Of a DNA stretch of 64,000 nucleotides, positions 11,607 through 23,120 are shown one piece after another (position 1 is the first letter of the stretch; each line of letters starts with the position of its first letter). Position numbers and translations under genes: made by a program. The notes under the pieces were generated by a model, which saw only the letters and a list, made by a program, of their open reading frames with translations, had not been told where the DNA came from and did no database searches. Source of the DNA: Endothia cerciana (Eukaryota > Ascomycota > Sordariomycetes > Diaporthales > Cryphonectriaceae); assembly GCA_026119935.1 (NCBI GenBank), contig JALRMH010000042.1:62001-126000 (forward strand). The letters are read 5' to 3'.

Positions 11607-13044
11607 ATGGTTGCCTCCAAGGTCGTCGTCACGGCTGCCCTCGCCGGCGCCGCTGTTGCGTCCGCCATCCCCAAGGGCAATGACTTGAACAACCTCCAGA
11701 AGAAGGGCCGCACCACCATCCAGCAGGTCAAGCGTGACAACTACAGGAACAACGGCGCCCTGTCCATGTACAAGACGTACCTGAAGTACAACACCTCGAT
11801 CCCGGACTGGCTCGCTGAGGCCGCCGCCAACTCCATCGGCGTCGACTCCAAGCTCCTGAAGCGTGATGAGGGCAGCGCGACCAGCACCCCCATCGACACC
11901 CTGGATGATGCCTACGTCACCCCCGTCTCCATCGGCACCCCGGCTCAGGTTCTCAACCTGGACTTCGACACCGGCTCCTCCGACCTCTGGGTCTTCTCCT
12001 CGCTGACTTCCTCGTCCGAAGTTGATGGCCAGGCCGAGTACAACCCTAGCGACTCCTCCACTGCGGAGCTGCTCTCGGGTTACACGTGGGACATCTCTTA
12101 CGGTGATGGGTCTTCCTCGTCCGGCGTCGTTTATACCGACGTGGTCGATGTCGGTGGCGTGACTGTCACCTCCCAGGCCGTCGAGGCCGCCGAGACCGTG
12201 TCCAGCGAGTTTACCTCGGACAGCGACATCGACGGTCTCCTGGGTCTTGGCTTCAACACCCTCAACACCGTGTCCCCCAAGTCCCAATCCACCTTCTGGT
12301 ACGTTGGTCTCTGCTGTCCCAGTGTATGAGGTGCAGCTGATCTAATCTGTCCCCACAGGTCCAACGCTCTTGACTCCCTCGACGAGCCCGTCTTCTGCGC
12401 CAACCTGAACCACCAAGCCCGTGAGTTTCCATCTTCATATCGTGACCAAAAGGAAGAGCAGTTGACTGACGACATGAAATTAGCTGGCTCGTACGACTTT
12501 GGTTTCATCAACGACACTTACGCTGATGACCTGACCTACACCGCCGTGACCAAGCTGCCCGGATACTGGAAGTTCACCGCCACCGGCTACGGCGTCGGCG
12601 ATGACTTCACTGACACCAGCATCACCGGTATTGCCGACACCGGCACCACCCTGATCTACCTGCCCGCCGCTGTCGTCAAGGCCTACTACGCTGAGGTCGA
12701 CGGTGCCACCAACTCCCTCCTCTACGGTGGCTGGATCTTCGACTGCGATGCCGACCTGCCCAACTTCTCCTTCGGCGTTGGCGATGCCACCATCACCGTC
12801 CCGTCCGACTACATCAACTTTGTGAGTAACTCTCTCACCTCTCCGCGACGACTCGCCCCAAGACCGCTAGTACTGACTCGTGGTGATATAGGAAACCCTC
12901 ATCCTCGGAAAGTGCTACGGTGGTATCCAGTCCTCCGCTGACATCGGCATCAACATCTTCGGTGATGTTGCCCTGAAGGCTGCTTACGTCGTCTTCAACG
13001 GCGAGACCCCCTCCCTGGGTTGGGCCCAGAAGGTTTCCGTCTGA
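11607..13044 (+). CDS. Secreted pepsin-type aspartic protease (endothiapepsin-like)
   Basis: Four exons, 414 aa: 11607-12298, 12359-12420, 12484-12821 and 12892-13044. All three introns (60, 63 and 70 nt) have GT-AG ends and exact frame closure. A signal peptide covers about residues 1-20. A propeptide follows and ends near Lys85-Arg86, a kexin-type site. The mature A1 peptidase has catalytic Asp121 (DTGSSDLW) and Asp303 (DTGTTLIYLP), flap Tyr165 in SYGDGSS, and a probable disulfide Cys339-Cys372. The C-terminus (FGDVALKAAYVVFNG) is typical of penicillopepsin and endothiapepsin. It should be an extracellular acid endoprotease used in nutrition or host-tissue degradation. It is convergent with MGS1 and separated from it by exactly 300 bp. 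A TATA box lies upstream. Confidence 0.95.
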
Positions 13045-13344
13045 GAAGCTCGCCCCGGCCCTCCTGGCGAAGAAATTGTCCATCTCGGTTATGTAAATAT
13101 GTATAATCTGTCTGAAGTCATACTTTGTATCAGATAGGTGCCGCCATGGAGATGAAGAATTAATCATACCTGCCCGCCCCGCGATAATGTTGACGGTCAT
13201 GGTGTGCTTGGATACGCTTGACATTTTATTCGTTGTATTTGATAAGAGCTCTGCTGGCGGCGGTATCTGTCCGCGATGTGGCATCATCCCAGCGCTCGGC
13301 TGGATTCATGCTTCTGTCCATCCTGGCCTCATGCCCAAAGCACG

Positions 13345-15045
13345 TCAACCCACCATGTCCAAATCAGGGTCAACCTCCGTACCCAAGTCCCTATCCTCCA
13401 GAAAACATCTTCCGACCAACTGCTCAGGCAAGTAATCCTGCTTCACCTTGCCGTCCCGATAGTTGGGGTTATACTTGTACTCTGCCCCGTAGCCCATCTC
13501 CTTCATCAGCCTCGTCGGCGCGTTCCTGAGATGTATCGGCACGGGCAGGGCTGCCACGCCTGGTTCCCTCAGCGCAGCATAAGCGTTGTTTAGACCCCGG
13601 TACGCCCGCGTGCTCTTTGGCGCCAGGCACAGGGCCGTTGCACAGTGAGCCATCGGAATTCGCGCCTCAGGCATGCCGATCTGCTGAACCGCGGTGTACA
13701 TTGCCGTCGCGAGCGGCAACAGGGTGTTGTCAGCCAGACCAACGTCCTCCGAGGCGATGACGACCATGCGGCGGGCAATGAAGAGCGGGTCCTCGCCGGA
13801 CTGGAGCATGCGCGCGAGGTAGTAGAGCGCTGCGTCTGGGTCGGAGCCGCGGACGGACTTGTGGAAGGCCGAGATGGTGTCGTAGTGCTGATCGCCTGCC
13901 CTGTCGTAGACTAGTGTCTTCGTCAGAGCCGCTTTGATGTCTTCCTTCGTGAGCGGGGCCGAAGGGTCGGGGTGCGGTTTGGCCGTTAGAGACAAGGCGA
14001 GCTCGAGCAAGTTGAGCGCTGTGCGGGCGTCGCCGTCTGCGAAAGTGGAGAGGTAGTTCAGCAGCTCCTCGTCTATCAGAGGGGGCAGCTTTGACGGATC
14101 CTCCTCGAATTCTTGTTTCAGCGCCCTCATCAGGATGTTGGAGATGTCGGCCGAGGCGAGTTTTTGTAATGTGAATGTGCGGCATCGGGAGAGCAACGCA
14201 GCTTGGACCTTGAAGGAGGGGTTCTCCGTGGTCGCGCCAACCAGTATGATGGTGCCTGCCTCGACAGGCTTCAGAAAGACATCCTGTTGGGACTTGCTGA
14301 AGCGATGTATCTCGTCGCAGAATATTATGGTCCTCCGTCCGGTCAGCGATAGCTCGTTAGCAGCATCCTGGAACAGCTTCTTGCACTCCGCAGTTCCACA
14401 ACTCGTCGCGTTGATTTCCACAAAGCGACTGCCGACCATATTTGCAATACATCGGGCAATGGTCGTCTTGCCCGTCCCCGATCCTCCCCACAGTATGGTT
14501 GACGGCATCGAGTCTGACTCGATGAGAGCTCGCAACACGCCATTGGGTCCAACAAGGTCTTGCCCGGCAACGTCATCCAGACTCCTGGGTCGCATGCGCT
14601 CCGCGAGAGGAGCGGCTCGGTTCGCCTTGTGCTTCTTGACTGGGGGCGCCGGCAGTGGCAGCGCCTCGGCCATGGGCGTGTCAGCAGTGGACTCCTCTGC
14701 CTGGCCCGGAGAACTGTGGCCCGGCCCCTCATCAAAGGACCTCTTCGTCCCAGCGGACCTGACAGCATGGTTACTGGCGGAGGCGTCCGCGGAACCGTTG
14801 GTCAGGATCTTGGCGGCGGTGGCCTGTCGTTTGGCGGCCGGCGCAGCGAAGAAGTCGGCGGCTGACCGCTTGGTCATCGTAGACGGAGGAGGGACATTCT
14901 GCGACTGTGGAGGGGAGGACTGCTGGCCATTGGCACCACTTGCGCTGGCATCGCCGTCAAGGATAAAGGTCTTGCACTGGGAGTCGATATGGCCGTTGAT
15001 CTCGGAGGTTTTGACACTGCGGCTGCATATTGGACAGGTGACCAT
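13345..15045 (-). CDS. MGS1: MGS1/WRNIP1-family AAA+ ATPase
   Basis: A single exon of 566 aa. It opens with a UBZ4-type ubiquitin-binding zinc finger (Cys4, Cys7, His19, Cys24). A disordered, basic linker runs to about residue 145. The AAA+ core follows, with Walker A GGSGTGKTT (about 187-195), Walker B IIFCDEIHRFS and a sensor stretch VGATTENPSF. The C-terminal RarA/MgsA tetramerisation region contains DVGLADNTLLPLA and AYRGLNNAY. Homologues (yeast Mgs1, human WRNIP1, bacterial RarA) act at stalled replication forks with ubiquitinated PCNA. The open frame extends upstream to 15249, but family members start at the zinc finger, so I chose the ATG at 15045. Transcription converges with the protease gene. 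Confidence 0.93.
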   Translation of the reverse strand: MVTCPICSRSVKTSEINGHIDSQCKTFILDGDASASGANGQQSSPPQSQNVPPPSTMTKRSAADFFAAPAAKRQATAAKILTNGSADASASNHAVRSAGTKRSFDEGPGHSSPGQAEESTADTPMAEALPLPAPPVKKHKANRAAPLAERMRPRSLDDVAGQDLVGPNGVLRALIESDSMPSTILWGGSGTGKTTIARCIANMVGSRFVEINATSCGTAECKKLFQDAANELSLTGRRTIIFCDEIHRFSKSQQDVFLKPVEAGTIILVGATTENPSFKVQAALLSRCRTFTLQKLASADISNILMRALKQEFEEDPSKLPPLIDEELLNYLSTFADGDARTALNLLELALSLTAKPHPDPSAPLTKEDIKAALTKTLVYDRAGDQHYDTISAFHKSVRGSDPDAALYYLARMLQSGEDPLFIARRMVVIASEDVGLADNTLLPLATAMYTAVQQIGMPEARIPMAHCATALCLAPKSTRAYRGLNNAYAALREPGVAALPVPIHLRNAPTRLMKEMGYGAEYKYNPNYRDGKVKQDYLPEQLVGRCFLEDRDLGTEVDPDLDMVG

Positions 15046-16873
15046 TTTTGCGACCGTAGCGAAGCGGAGCGCGAGGTGCTCGGGTAGGTTCTGTCTCAGG
15101 CAGGTCGAACGGGTATGTACATTGGCGCAAATGTAGGCGGCGTGGTAAGCAAGCGAGAAATAGGCGTTGGACGTTGGGAGGTCGGCGAGTGCACGTCGAC
15201 GCGTCAAATTGGCCTCGAGGCTGCCCCGCAGAGTTATGACGTGCTGCATTAGCGCAGCGCCGCTCTGCTATGCTAGTCTGCTGCTAGGCTTCTGCCGCGC
15301 CGGGCCGCAGCGTCTTGGTGTGGGAACATGGGATGCGCCTTCCAGGGCTCAAGGGCTACGCCGCCTCGCGTCTCTCCGCGTGTCTCAACTTCACGCTCAC
15401 TGTCCGACTGCCATCCGCTGCCAACAGAGCAGGACGCTCGACATCATGATCATATGAATCCTACACAGTGCCTCTGCTGACGAATCACGCAACGGATGAG
15501 GCATGTGCTGGTCTTCTGGACCTTTGGCCGGGCTGAAGACGGACGTCATACGCGCCTCACGTACCGACGACAATACAATGAACAGCCTGCGCGTGACCAA
15601 CACCGCTTCCCAAGACCAGGCATATCATACCACAGCGGCGAAGAGGATCGCATCAACGGCCAAGTGCAGCCCACAGCGCCTCCGAATCAGAGCAGATTTT
15701 CTAAGGAGATAATGTGCTCATCGCACCATCAGCCTGACACTAGTATCTACTATGCTAAGCACCGGGACCATCGCAGCCCCCATTGACCAAACTCCTCTGG
15801 GTCGTCTCGTCTTGGACTCTAGAAGCACGGGACGAACAAAACCCCCGTCTCCAGGTTTATCCTACAGCCTCTCTCTGGTTGTTGTCGTTGATTTTGGCAC
15901 CTCAGGAGGTTTGTGACAGGAATTGCGACGATGACGAATCACCATTGACTGCGTGCGCCATGGGGCATTACGGGATGAATCTAGCATTTGCTGGTCTCAT
16001 GTTGCCGGTCACCATTTTGGTAGTCTGGCAGCTTGGTCATGGCTATTTTCGTCCGCCAATCCGCATGATCGGCTGACTCGTGGGCTTATGCGAGGGGACC
16101 TGTCACGATCCTCGAGTGTATGCCGCTGCGCAGTTATCGTACTGGCCTCGGCCGAGGCGAACGACCACCGGCCGTCTACACGCAAAAACAACCCTACCTT
16201 AGCGGCCAGTCTCCAAGATTGACTTCAAAACAAGCTTGAGATTCTGCCTTGTTTCGGAGATTTCCCCTTGCTCGCCAGCACCGCTGCAGCTCAACAGGGA
16301 GAACCCGAAAATATCCACAACCTAGACCAGACTGTTTGGTATGGCGTTGGTCCTCATGCGCACAGCGGGTGCGCGCGTTGCCAAAATAGTTCTCGAGATG
16401 TTTCTCAGCAATCCGAACTCGTGACCTCATTTTCGACACAGAGGCTTACGTTGGCATGATCCCAGGGTTGACCTGTCGAAACATGCCTCGGAACAACTTG
16501 CTCGCCTCGACAAAGGATGGCTTGTCTTCCACCGCTCAGAATATACCAGAATGGTCAATGCCGTGGTTTTGGGAGGTATCACAGATGACACAAGCCGCCG
16601 GCGTTGAGCCGTGGGGCGTCGTCAGTGTGGTTGGGTGTAGCGTCAACACTCGGACGACGAGAGTGAGCTCGTCGAGTATAAGAGTCCCATCGTGGTCGCG
16701 CTTGATCAACTGGAGATGTGCCTCATCCTCATCATCCTCATCGCCTTCTGAGCCTAATTCATCGTTCCTAATACCATCAAGTCTGGAACTTGGCAACTAC
16801 TTTCCAACCTTCAGCTGCCGGGCAGATATCCATTGTGAACAATACCCACGCGCACACTTTATAATCAGCCAAT
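15046..16873. other. 1.8 kb intergenic region, no supported gene
   Basis: It separates the divergent MGS1 and repeat-protein genes, so it should contain both promoters. A GAGTATAAGAG element near 16674-16684, about 190 nt before the repeat-protein ATG, could be a TATA box. Short frames here (for example on the minus strand at 16536-16796) show no convincing family. Confidence 0.45.
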
Positions 16874-17546
16874 ATGAAGCTGGCCGCTGTACTCACCCTC
16901 TTGGCCATCGGCGCCCGGGCTGCTCCGTTTCATGTACGTGCCTTGAGCCCTCGTAATATCAATAGACATGCTAATACTCATGCAGGCTGCTGCATCAACC
17001 AACCTCATCAGCCGCGATCCTAACGGACCACCACCGCCGCATCCACCTCAGCACAACGGGCCTCCCCCGCATGTCCGAGATGTCGAGGCCCGCGACCCTC
17101 AGCGCCCACCACCTCCAGGTCCGCCTAGGGGCAACCAGAATAATGGACGCCCCCACCCGAGGGATGCTGAGGAAGAGCTCGAGGCTCGCGATCCTCAAGG
17201 CCCACCTCCCCCTGGTCCTCCCAATGGTAACCAGAATAATGGAAACCAGAACAACGGCAACCAAAACAACGGACGTCCCCACCCGAGGGATGCTGAGGAA
17301 GAGCTCGAGGCTCGCGATCCTCAAGGCCCACCCCCCCCTGCTCCTCCTAACGGTAACCAGAATAATGGAAACCAGAAGAATGGACGCCCCCACCCGAGGG
17401 ATGTTGAGGAAGAGCTCGAGGCTCGCAATCCTCAAGGCCCACCTCCCCCTGCTCCTCCCAATGGTAACCAGAATAATGGAAACCAGAATAACGGCAACCA
17501 GAACAATGGGCGTCCCCACCCGAGGGATGATGAGGATGATGAGTAA
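16874..17546 (+). CDS. Small secreted Pro/Asn-rich tandem-repeat protein
   Basis: Two exons, 206 aa: 16874-16933 and 16986-17546. The 52 nt intron has donor GTACGT, a GCTAAT branch and a GCAG acceptor. Exon 1 encodes exactly a signal peptide (MKLAAVLTLLAIGARAAPFH). The mature part is entirely low complexity. A degenerate first unit is followed by three near-identical units and a truncated fourth. Each unit has NGRPHPRD, an acidic EEELEARDPQ segment, a proline run GPPPP, and NQNNG sub-repeats. There is no Cys and no Tyr or Trp in the repeats, and the protein ends in acidic residues. No dibasic Lys-Arg kexin site lies between units, which argues against a standard dikaritin or pheromone-type precursor. 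Function is unknown; a cell-wall, adhesion or effector-like role is only a guess. Confidence 0.75.
17142..17543 (+). repeat. Coding minisatellite (126/111/126 nt units)
   Basis: Units start at 17142, 17268, 17379 and 17505 (the last truncated). The first three are 126, 111 and 126 nt long and nearly identical at DNA level, including synonymous positions. The length difference is a missing 15-nt sub-repeat encoding five residues (NNGNQ-type). All lengths are multiples of three, so copy changes keep the frame. Confidence 0.9.
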
Positions 17547-18215
17547 TAGATATTCTGCTTGTCCCAACATAATGATGCGAAGCTTTAGGCAGTAAGAAAG
17601 GGGTTGAACATAAGAGAGACATCTCATCAAGAGGGTCATGAATTAGCTTTGGCGAGCAGGCCTCAACATCTACTTAACTACATACGAAGCTGGACTTGTG
17701 GCGTAACAATGAATATATGATATATCCTGGCAACTTTGGTAATCTTGACTTGTAACGCCGTGACTTGTACTCTGTAATGCCAATTCGTGTTGTCATACAA
17801 GAAGCAATGTCGTGCGAGAAGAGCATACTTAGGTGTTACTCGTTGATGAGTGACGACTGCCTTGGATAACTACCTTGGATAACGGATGTTGAGATAGATG
17901 ATAGCACCGATGTATAACAACGAGCTGGGGTGTCAGGATTTGTGACTTCGTCACTTTGATTGCCTCAATCCTCCTTCAGGGTGTTGAGGATGCATTCACT
18001 TTCGTCTCTTTGTACAGGTGTGTCAAGGTACATTGAACGCATGCATGCGTTGTTGAACCTTTCCTATCGTCGACCAGTCTACCGAACGCCGTGTTGATGC
18101 ATTTGCAATAAGCACAAGTCTCCCTCGCACTCAGGCCTCACCCACAATCTTAAAAGTGACTCTGACTCTGTTCAGCCTTGGCAGGAGATGTCGCAGCCTC
18201 CTCGCCGTTGGAACT
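17547..18215. other. Intergenic region between convergent genes
   Basis: This holds the 3' ends of the repeat-protein gene (+) and ISA1 (-). It is AT-richer than its neighbours. A short direct repeat of CCTTGGATAACTA occurs around 17860-17885. No gene was recognised. Confidence 0.5.
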
Positions 18216-19082
18216 CTAAACCATGAACGACTCGCCACAGCCACACTGTTCCTCTGTTCGGACGTTAGCACCCGATCCCAATAATTTTCTACATGCAACA
18301 TCGGCTGGGATTCGGAGCGACCTACTGATGTTTGGGTTCCGGAACACAAACCGCTGGTTCAACTTGTCCTCCACCCAATCCATCTCGCTGCCGATGATGC
18401 TGAATAGCGCCTTGCTGTCGATGAGCACCCTGACCCCGTCCTGCTCCACCGTCTCGTCGAACGCGCCCGCCTTGTCCACATATTCGAGGTGGTACGCCAG
18501 CCCGCTGCAGCCCCTGTTCCGCACCCCGACCTTGATCAGTTTCGGGTCCGGCTGGTCAAGCAGCGCGCGCAGGTGCTCCACCGCTGCCGGGGTGAGCTTC
18601 ATCGCCGCCTTTCGAGGCGCACGCAGTTTCGAGCGTGGTCGGGCCTTGGGCCTCGAGTCTGGTGTGGAGGACGCTGTGGTAGAAGACGTGGCGGAAGCGG
18701 TGGCTTTCGACGGCTCCGCGCGCGTGGTCGGCTCTGCTTGTGACGAGGTTTGCGCCGGCGCTTCTGGCTGTGCGAACTCGGGCTGTGACCTCTGCGCCAC
18801 CTCTTCCCTTACGGATGCCGCCATCGAGCCATCATTGCCAAGTGTCTTCGGCGGCCGCGTCTCGTGGACTCGAGGCATCGGCGGCTCGATCGGGTGGGTG
18901 ATGGAGGTCTCCGGGCCACCGGCGCTGCGCGGCGGCGAGGGCGGCTGCGGGCTGAGGCGGTAGGACTGGAACTCTGGGTATGCGCGGCGGCCGACCGCGG
19001 AGAACTGACGGAGGAGCGACTTCCGGCAGGAGAGGCAGGTCGAGGAGGCTGCCCTCCGTGTCACTATTATGGGCACGTTCAT
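18216..19082 (-). CDS. ISA1: Mitochondrial iron-sulfur assembly protein ISA1
   Basis: Two exons, 264 aa: 19082-18326 and 18253-18216. The 72 nt intron has donor GTAGGT, a GCTAAC branch and an ACAG acceptor; unspliced, the conserved end would be interrupted. The spliced C-terminus reads NPNIKEQCGCGESFMV. The N-terminus is rich in Arg and Ser (mitochondrial presequence), and a disordered Ser/Thr/Pro/Ala linker reaches about residue 150. The A-type carrier domain follows, with its three conserved cysteines: one in NRGCSGLAYHLEYV and two in CGCGES. With ISA2 and IBA57 this protein supports maturation of mitochondrial 4Fe-4S proteins such as aconitase and lipoate synthase. The frame extends upstream to 19316, but the ATG at 19082 starts the presequence. 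Confidence 0.92.
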   Translation of the reverse strand: MNVPIIVTRRAASSTCLSCRKSLLRQFSAVGRRAYPEFQSYRLSPQPPSPPRSAGGPETSITHPIEPPMPRVHETRPPKTLGNDGSMAASVREEVAQRSQPEFAQPEAPAQTSSQAEPTTRAEPSKATASATSSTTASSTPDSRPKARPRSKLRAPRKAAMKLTPAAVEHLRALLDQPDPKLIKVGVRNRGCSGLAYHLEYVDKAGAFDETVEQDGVRVLIDSKALFSIIGSEMDWVEDKLNQRFVFRNPNISRSLRIPADVACRKLLGSGANVRTEEQCGCGESFMV

Positions 19083-19731
19083 CGTAACGGCTTCTGGATG
19101 GGAGAGCCGCCTGTCTGTCTTGCAACAGCTTGCTGGTGGGGATCTGGTGGCGGATCCAGTGCGGCGGGCGATATGGCCTGACTTGGGGTGCTTTCGACGC
19201 AGTAATGATAGCTCTATGAACCCTTCATGAATGCAGAGAAGAATAATATGTACTGAAAGAAATCGCGTCGTGTGCTTGGGTTTGCCATTATGTACTAGAT
19301 GTGTCAGGGATTGCACGAGGATCTGATCATGTTGTAGAGAATAAGCTCGGCGATGACATAATAATGCCTAGCGGTGCTCGCCTAAGCTCGGCATAAGTGA
19401 TCAAGAGCCAATCAGAACAGCAGCGATTGTCATCGACGGGGGTGCCGTGAAGCTCAGGGCTCCTTTCACAGCCGATGTCAAGGCAGGCAGATTGATAACA
19501 TCTCGATGCTGTGCTGTTCACCATGATAGGCATATGAAGCACCTTGACAGTTGGCCTTGCTGAGAAAATGATCTAGAGCAGGCACAAGACCCCAAGATTT
19601 CTGTCAACTTCGAGTACACGTAATTTCAGACGACACAGGTCATTTCACAATGCAGATAACGTGCGAGCACATTGGCAGACATTCTCTGTTCGTGATATGT
19701 CTGCCCACGTTTCCTGGGCCATATAGACCTC
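19083..19731. other. Intergenic region upstream of ISA1
   Basis: It contains the ISA1 promoter and the 3' side of the ARMH3-like gene, which is on the same strand. No coding potential was recognised. Confidence 0.5.
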
Positions 19732-22050
19732 CTACTCCGCCACCAGAGCCCTCACATCCCCCACCGCAACCCTGGCCACCTTCTTCAGCAGCGTCCTCTC
19801 GTCCGCCTCTCTGTACCTCTCCCAGCCATCCAGACCCTCTTTCGCCTGTATACTGAGCGTCTCGTACCCCTGCTTGATGACCTCCGCGACCTGCAGACTC
19901 GTCAACACACCCGCAGCGCCGGCCTTGCTCCCCTTTCCCCCCTTGCTGCCCCCACCCTCGGCCAGCAGCGTCTTGTAGTGCGTGCTCACGCTGATCAACG
20001 TCTCAATACTGTTCGTTGGCCTATTTGCCAACCGATAAGTATCACGGAACTTGACCAGTGTATCGCCCGCCTCGACGACCTTGTAGAAGAGGTCGTCATA
20101 TGCCGCGGGGGTTGGCAGGAAGGCCTCGCCTGCCGACAGACCCAGCGCGAGTAGGTTGACCACGTGGTCCAGCAGCGTCTCGATGTGTGGCAGGTCCTTC
20201 AGGTCTACTGCGTAGGTGGTGAGAAACCGTATGAGCGAGAGAAGTGAGCGGAACAGCTCGGACCAGTGGTATGGCAGTCTCGTGCGTGACCGTGACATGT
20301 AGCTGATGATCCGGAGTAATATGCCCACGCATAAGGTGTACATGCCGACGTCCAGGCGCCGCTTGAGATTATGGTTCAATCCGTCGATCATGGTGTCGAT
20401 GACGGCCGTGGCGAGTATGCGCTCCCCACGGACGAGCGGCAGATATGGCTGTCTTTGGCGGCAAAGCCGCACAGTCACTTTACTCTCGTCGCTACAGATA
20501 CGCTTGCACAATACCGGGTCCTCGATCAGGAGACGGAAGACCATCAGGCTGAGGACTGAGTAGAGGCTCGTTCTTTGAGACAGATGTGCGTGTGTGAGAA
20601 GGTAGGACGTGACAGAAATGTAGCTGGCAAAAGGATGCTCTTCGCCTTTTTCCGGGGCCAGCGTAACAAAGTTGAAACAGAAGAGCTTGTTGGCATGCGT
20701 AAAGTCGTAAGTGGCTAGCAGAACCGCAGCGCCGTTTCCCGGCCTGTCAGTCGCCCAGAGGTCAGCCCTTGTTTTGCTGCGAAATGTCAGAGAGCAACTC
20801 ACAGCTCAGCGAACATCTTCTTCGCTGTGTCAGCATCATATACCGGCTTCTTCTCTGGTTTCGGGCCCGGTGCTATTGCTCCCAGCCCGATCATGCTCAA
20901 GGTGTTGCTGAGTGTCCAGGCTTCTGGCAGGTCTTCTTGTGTGTCCACAAACTGCGTTCTCAATTTCTGACAGGTCTGTCCGACGCTCCTTATGATCTTC
21001 TGAATTGTTTCCTCGTTGACAAAATCATTCAACCGTAATTGATATGGATTCTGAAATTCGAACTTGTTGTAGTTCGCGAGGAGGCCGACGAGAGTGAAAG
21101 GTTCGAAGATTCCGGGCGTCGTCTCCGCGTCTTGTATCAACTGCCACGGACAGGTTAGACGGCGGCTTTCTAACCAGGAACCGAGACAAGGAGTCCCACC
21201 TTCATGACGGAGGGGAACATGTCCCGCTGTATCAAGTATGTCAGGAGACTGGTCTGATATGCACCGGATGTGATGGCCAAGGCGACCTCGACAGCCTTCT
21301 GTCGTATCTCCACTGAACGAGCCCGTTAGCCTTGACGCCATGGCTAATTGCACCTGGGTCTGGTCGCCATCCCCACTCACCACTCTTGCCGTTCCGTATT
21401 ATGTAGTCCAACGACCCAACAAAGTCCGTGAATACCGCATCGATGTTGTCGAGGCCGGCGAGAACCGTTATTATGTCGGAGCTCGGATTGGTGTACCTCT
21501 TGGCTAGGACGGAAGAGAGGAAAGTGCTGAGGGTCTAATCCGCGCCGGGCTGGTTAGCGGACATCCACTCCCCAGAACAGAGACATATGGATGCCATCAG
21601 CCATACATCTAGCGCATTCATCTGCGCAGTACCTTGGGCACCCTTCAGGGTCTTCACCGCGCGCGAGAAGAGCTCCCTCGTCTGCTCCTCGAGCTGCAGC
21701 AGGTCGGCGGGCGTGAGTTCGTCTAGGATGCGCCGGAGCGAGGCGCGATCCGGCTTCAGCAGGAAGAACTCCCGCCAGAAGCCTTCCGAGAGGTCATGCT
21801 CGGCATCTTGATCGTCCTTCCTAAGAATCAGCGGGGGAGATCGATCGTGGTCCGGGGGCGGGTGTCTTCAAACCTGCGATCACATGCAACGAACAATTAG
21901 CCTTGTGAGGTCCTGTTGGGGGGGTGCGGCAGGTGGTTGGGAGGCGAGAGGCGAGGGAGCACAAACCTTGAATAAGTCTTCATACAGCTGGACGACCTTC
22001 TGCTGAAAGGCCTCGGGTCGAGGCTGCTGGGTGAGGGGGGACTTCTCCAT
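19732..22050 (-). CDS. ARMH3/DUF1741 armadillo-like helical protein
   Basis: Six-exon model, 636 aa: 22050-21967, 21816-21607, 21534-21381, 21312-21200, 21140-20803 and 20743-19732. All frames close. The N-terminal part (EGFWREFFLLKPDRASLRRI, then helices) matches fungal relatives of human ARMH3 (C10orf76) as I remember them. The C-terminal half is the DUF1741 region (LLATYDFTHANKLFCFNFVT through ERILATAVIDTMIDGLNHNL). Human ARMH3 binds PI4KB and GBF1 at the Golgi; a Golgi role here is inferred from family membership. The first intron is ambiguous: it either ends at an unusual AAG acceptor (21817) or uses an earlier GTATGA donor with the TAG acceptor at 21821, which would remove the residues YEDLF. 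Confidence 0.85.
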
Positions 22051-23120
22051 CCACGCGGCTTAGCGACATGGACGGAGAGATGCAGATGCCTTTTGTTTCG
22101 CGACGGCGGTGAGATGCCCAATTTTGCGCCTCTTTGTTTCATGCGGTCAAGTTGAAGTGCCCGATATGGTCAAGAGGGGGAACATGAGCCTAAGAAGGGT
22201 CGGGATCAAGGCGGGATTGCTCTGGTGTTGACGACGAGAGGCTATTCAAGACCCCTTTGACAAGGTGGGTAATTCGTGATCCGCCCGGCCTCGAGTCCTC
22301 GACACGTCAGGGTCTGGTGGCACGGGGTGGTACTTTGGCAGTAGCAGCTCCCGGACCCCCCTGGAATCTCAAGGCCGGCAGCCAGTAGATTGAACAGCCA
22401 TCCCCTAACTTCTTTAGGCCAACGCGGCTCCCGGCACCTTGGAGCCGTCACCCGTAGGGCTGAACCAGAACCAAGTCGTGCCAGGCTGGGGTTTCAGCGG
22501 TTCCGGACGAAGATCAGTTGACATTTTCAGACAACCATCCTTCCAGAACATTCAGCTCACATGGGATCTTGTCCGTCACCTAATTACCTTTGGCCAGAAG
22601 TTGATTGAGCCCTGTCTTCACCAACAGGCCGCTTGAAAATCAGATTCTTCGCTACACCGTCTGCCACTCTATGCTGGGTGGTGATGCATGCATGACTACA
22701 GCCTCCCCATCATGTCTACAAACGCGTTCAACCAAATAACAAATAATAGAAAAAGATCATAGGAAAAAAAGGAGACAAGAAAGTGAGCTCTCGCTTGTCG
22801 CCCTTCTTGCCGCCCCCACATCAGTAGCGAAATGGCTTGGCGTCAAGATCCGTATCCTTTCTCCATCATAAGCCTCTACCACATGTCCTAGCCACGCTTG
22901 GCCCGTGTGAGTTGACACAGCTTTTCCAAATGAGTGCAGTGGCACCGATTGGTGCCTGACCCTTCCCATGGCCACGGGGTCCACCTTGACAATCGACGAG
23001 CCAAAGAACGTAAAGAGGAAAATTGCGAGTCGCAACAGTCGATAGCGACTGCCCCTCCCCCCCCCCACCCCGACTTATGTGAACCACATAACGATGGCAT
23101 TCGTGACAACATCTCGAGAC
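22051..23120. other. 1.1 kb intergenic region
   Basis: It lies between two minus-strand genes: the ARMH3-like promoter on the left and the 3' end of the LisH-like gene on the right. A C-rich tract near 23055-23073 is visible. No supported gene was found. Confidence 0.5.

Noticed and set aside
11559..12287. Gly/Val-rich 242-codon minus-strand frame
   Set aside because: It is antisense to the pepsin-like protease exon and its composition simply mirrors Asp/Ser/Thr codons.
13590..15136. Long plus- and minus-strand frames overlapping MGS1
   Set aside because: They are shadows of the certain MGS1 frame, which explains the codon bias in this GC-rich segment.
16536..16796. Minus-strand frame with an EF-hand-like DHDGTLILDEL stretch
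   Set aside because: The first calcium-ligand position is not Asp, there is no second EF-hand, and no splice context extends it.
16986..17546. Possible RiPP (dikaritin) or pheromone precursor
   Set aside because: No Lys-Arg cleavage sites separate the units and there is no aromatic or Cys-containing core, so the idea stays only as a weak option.
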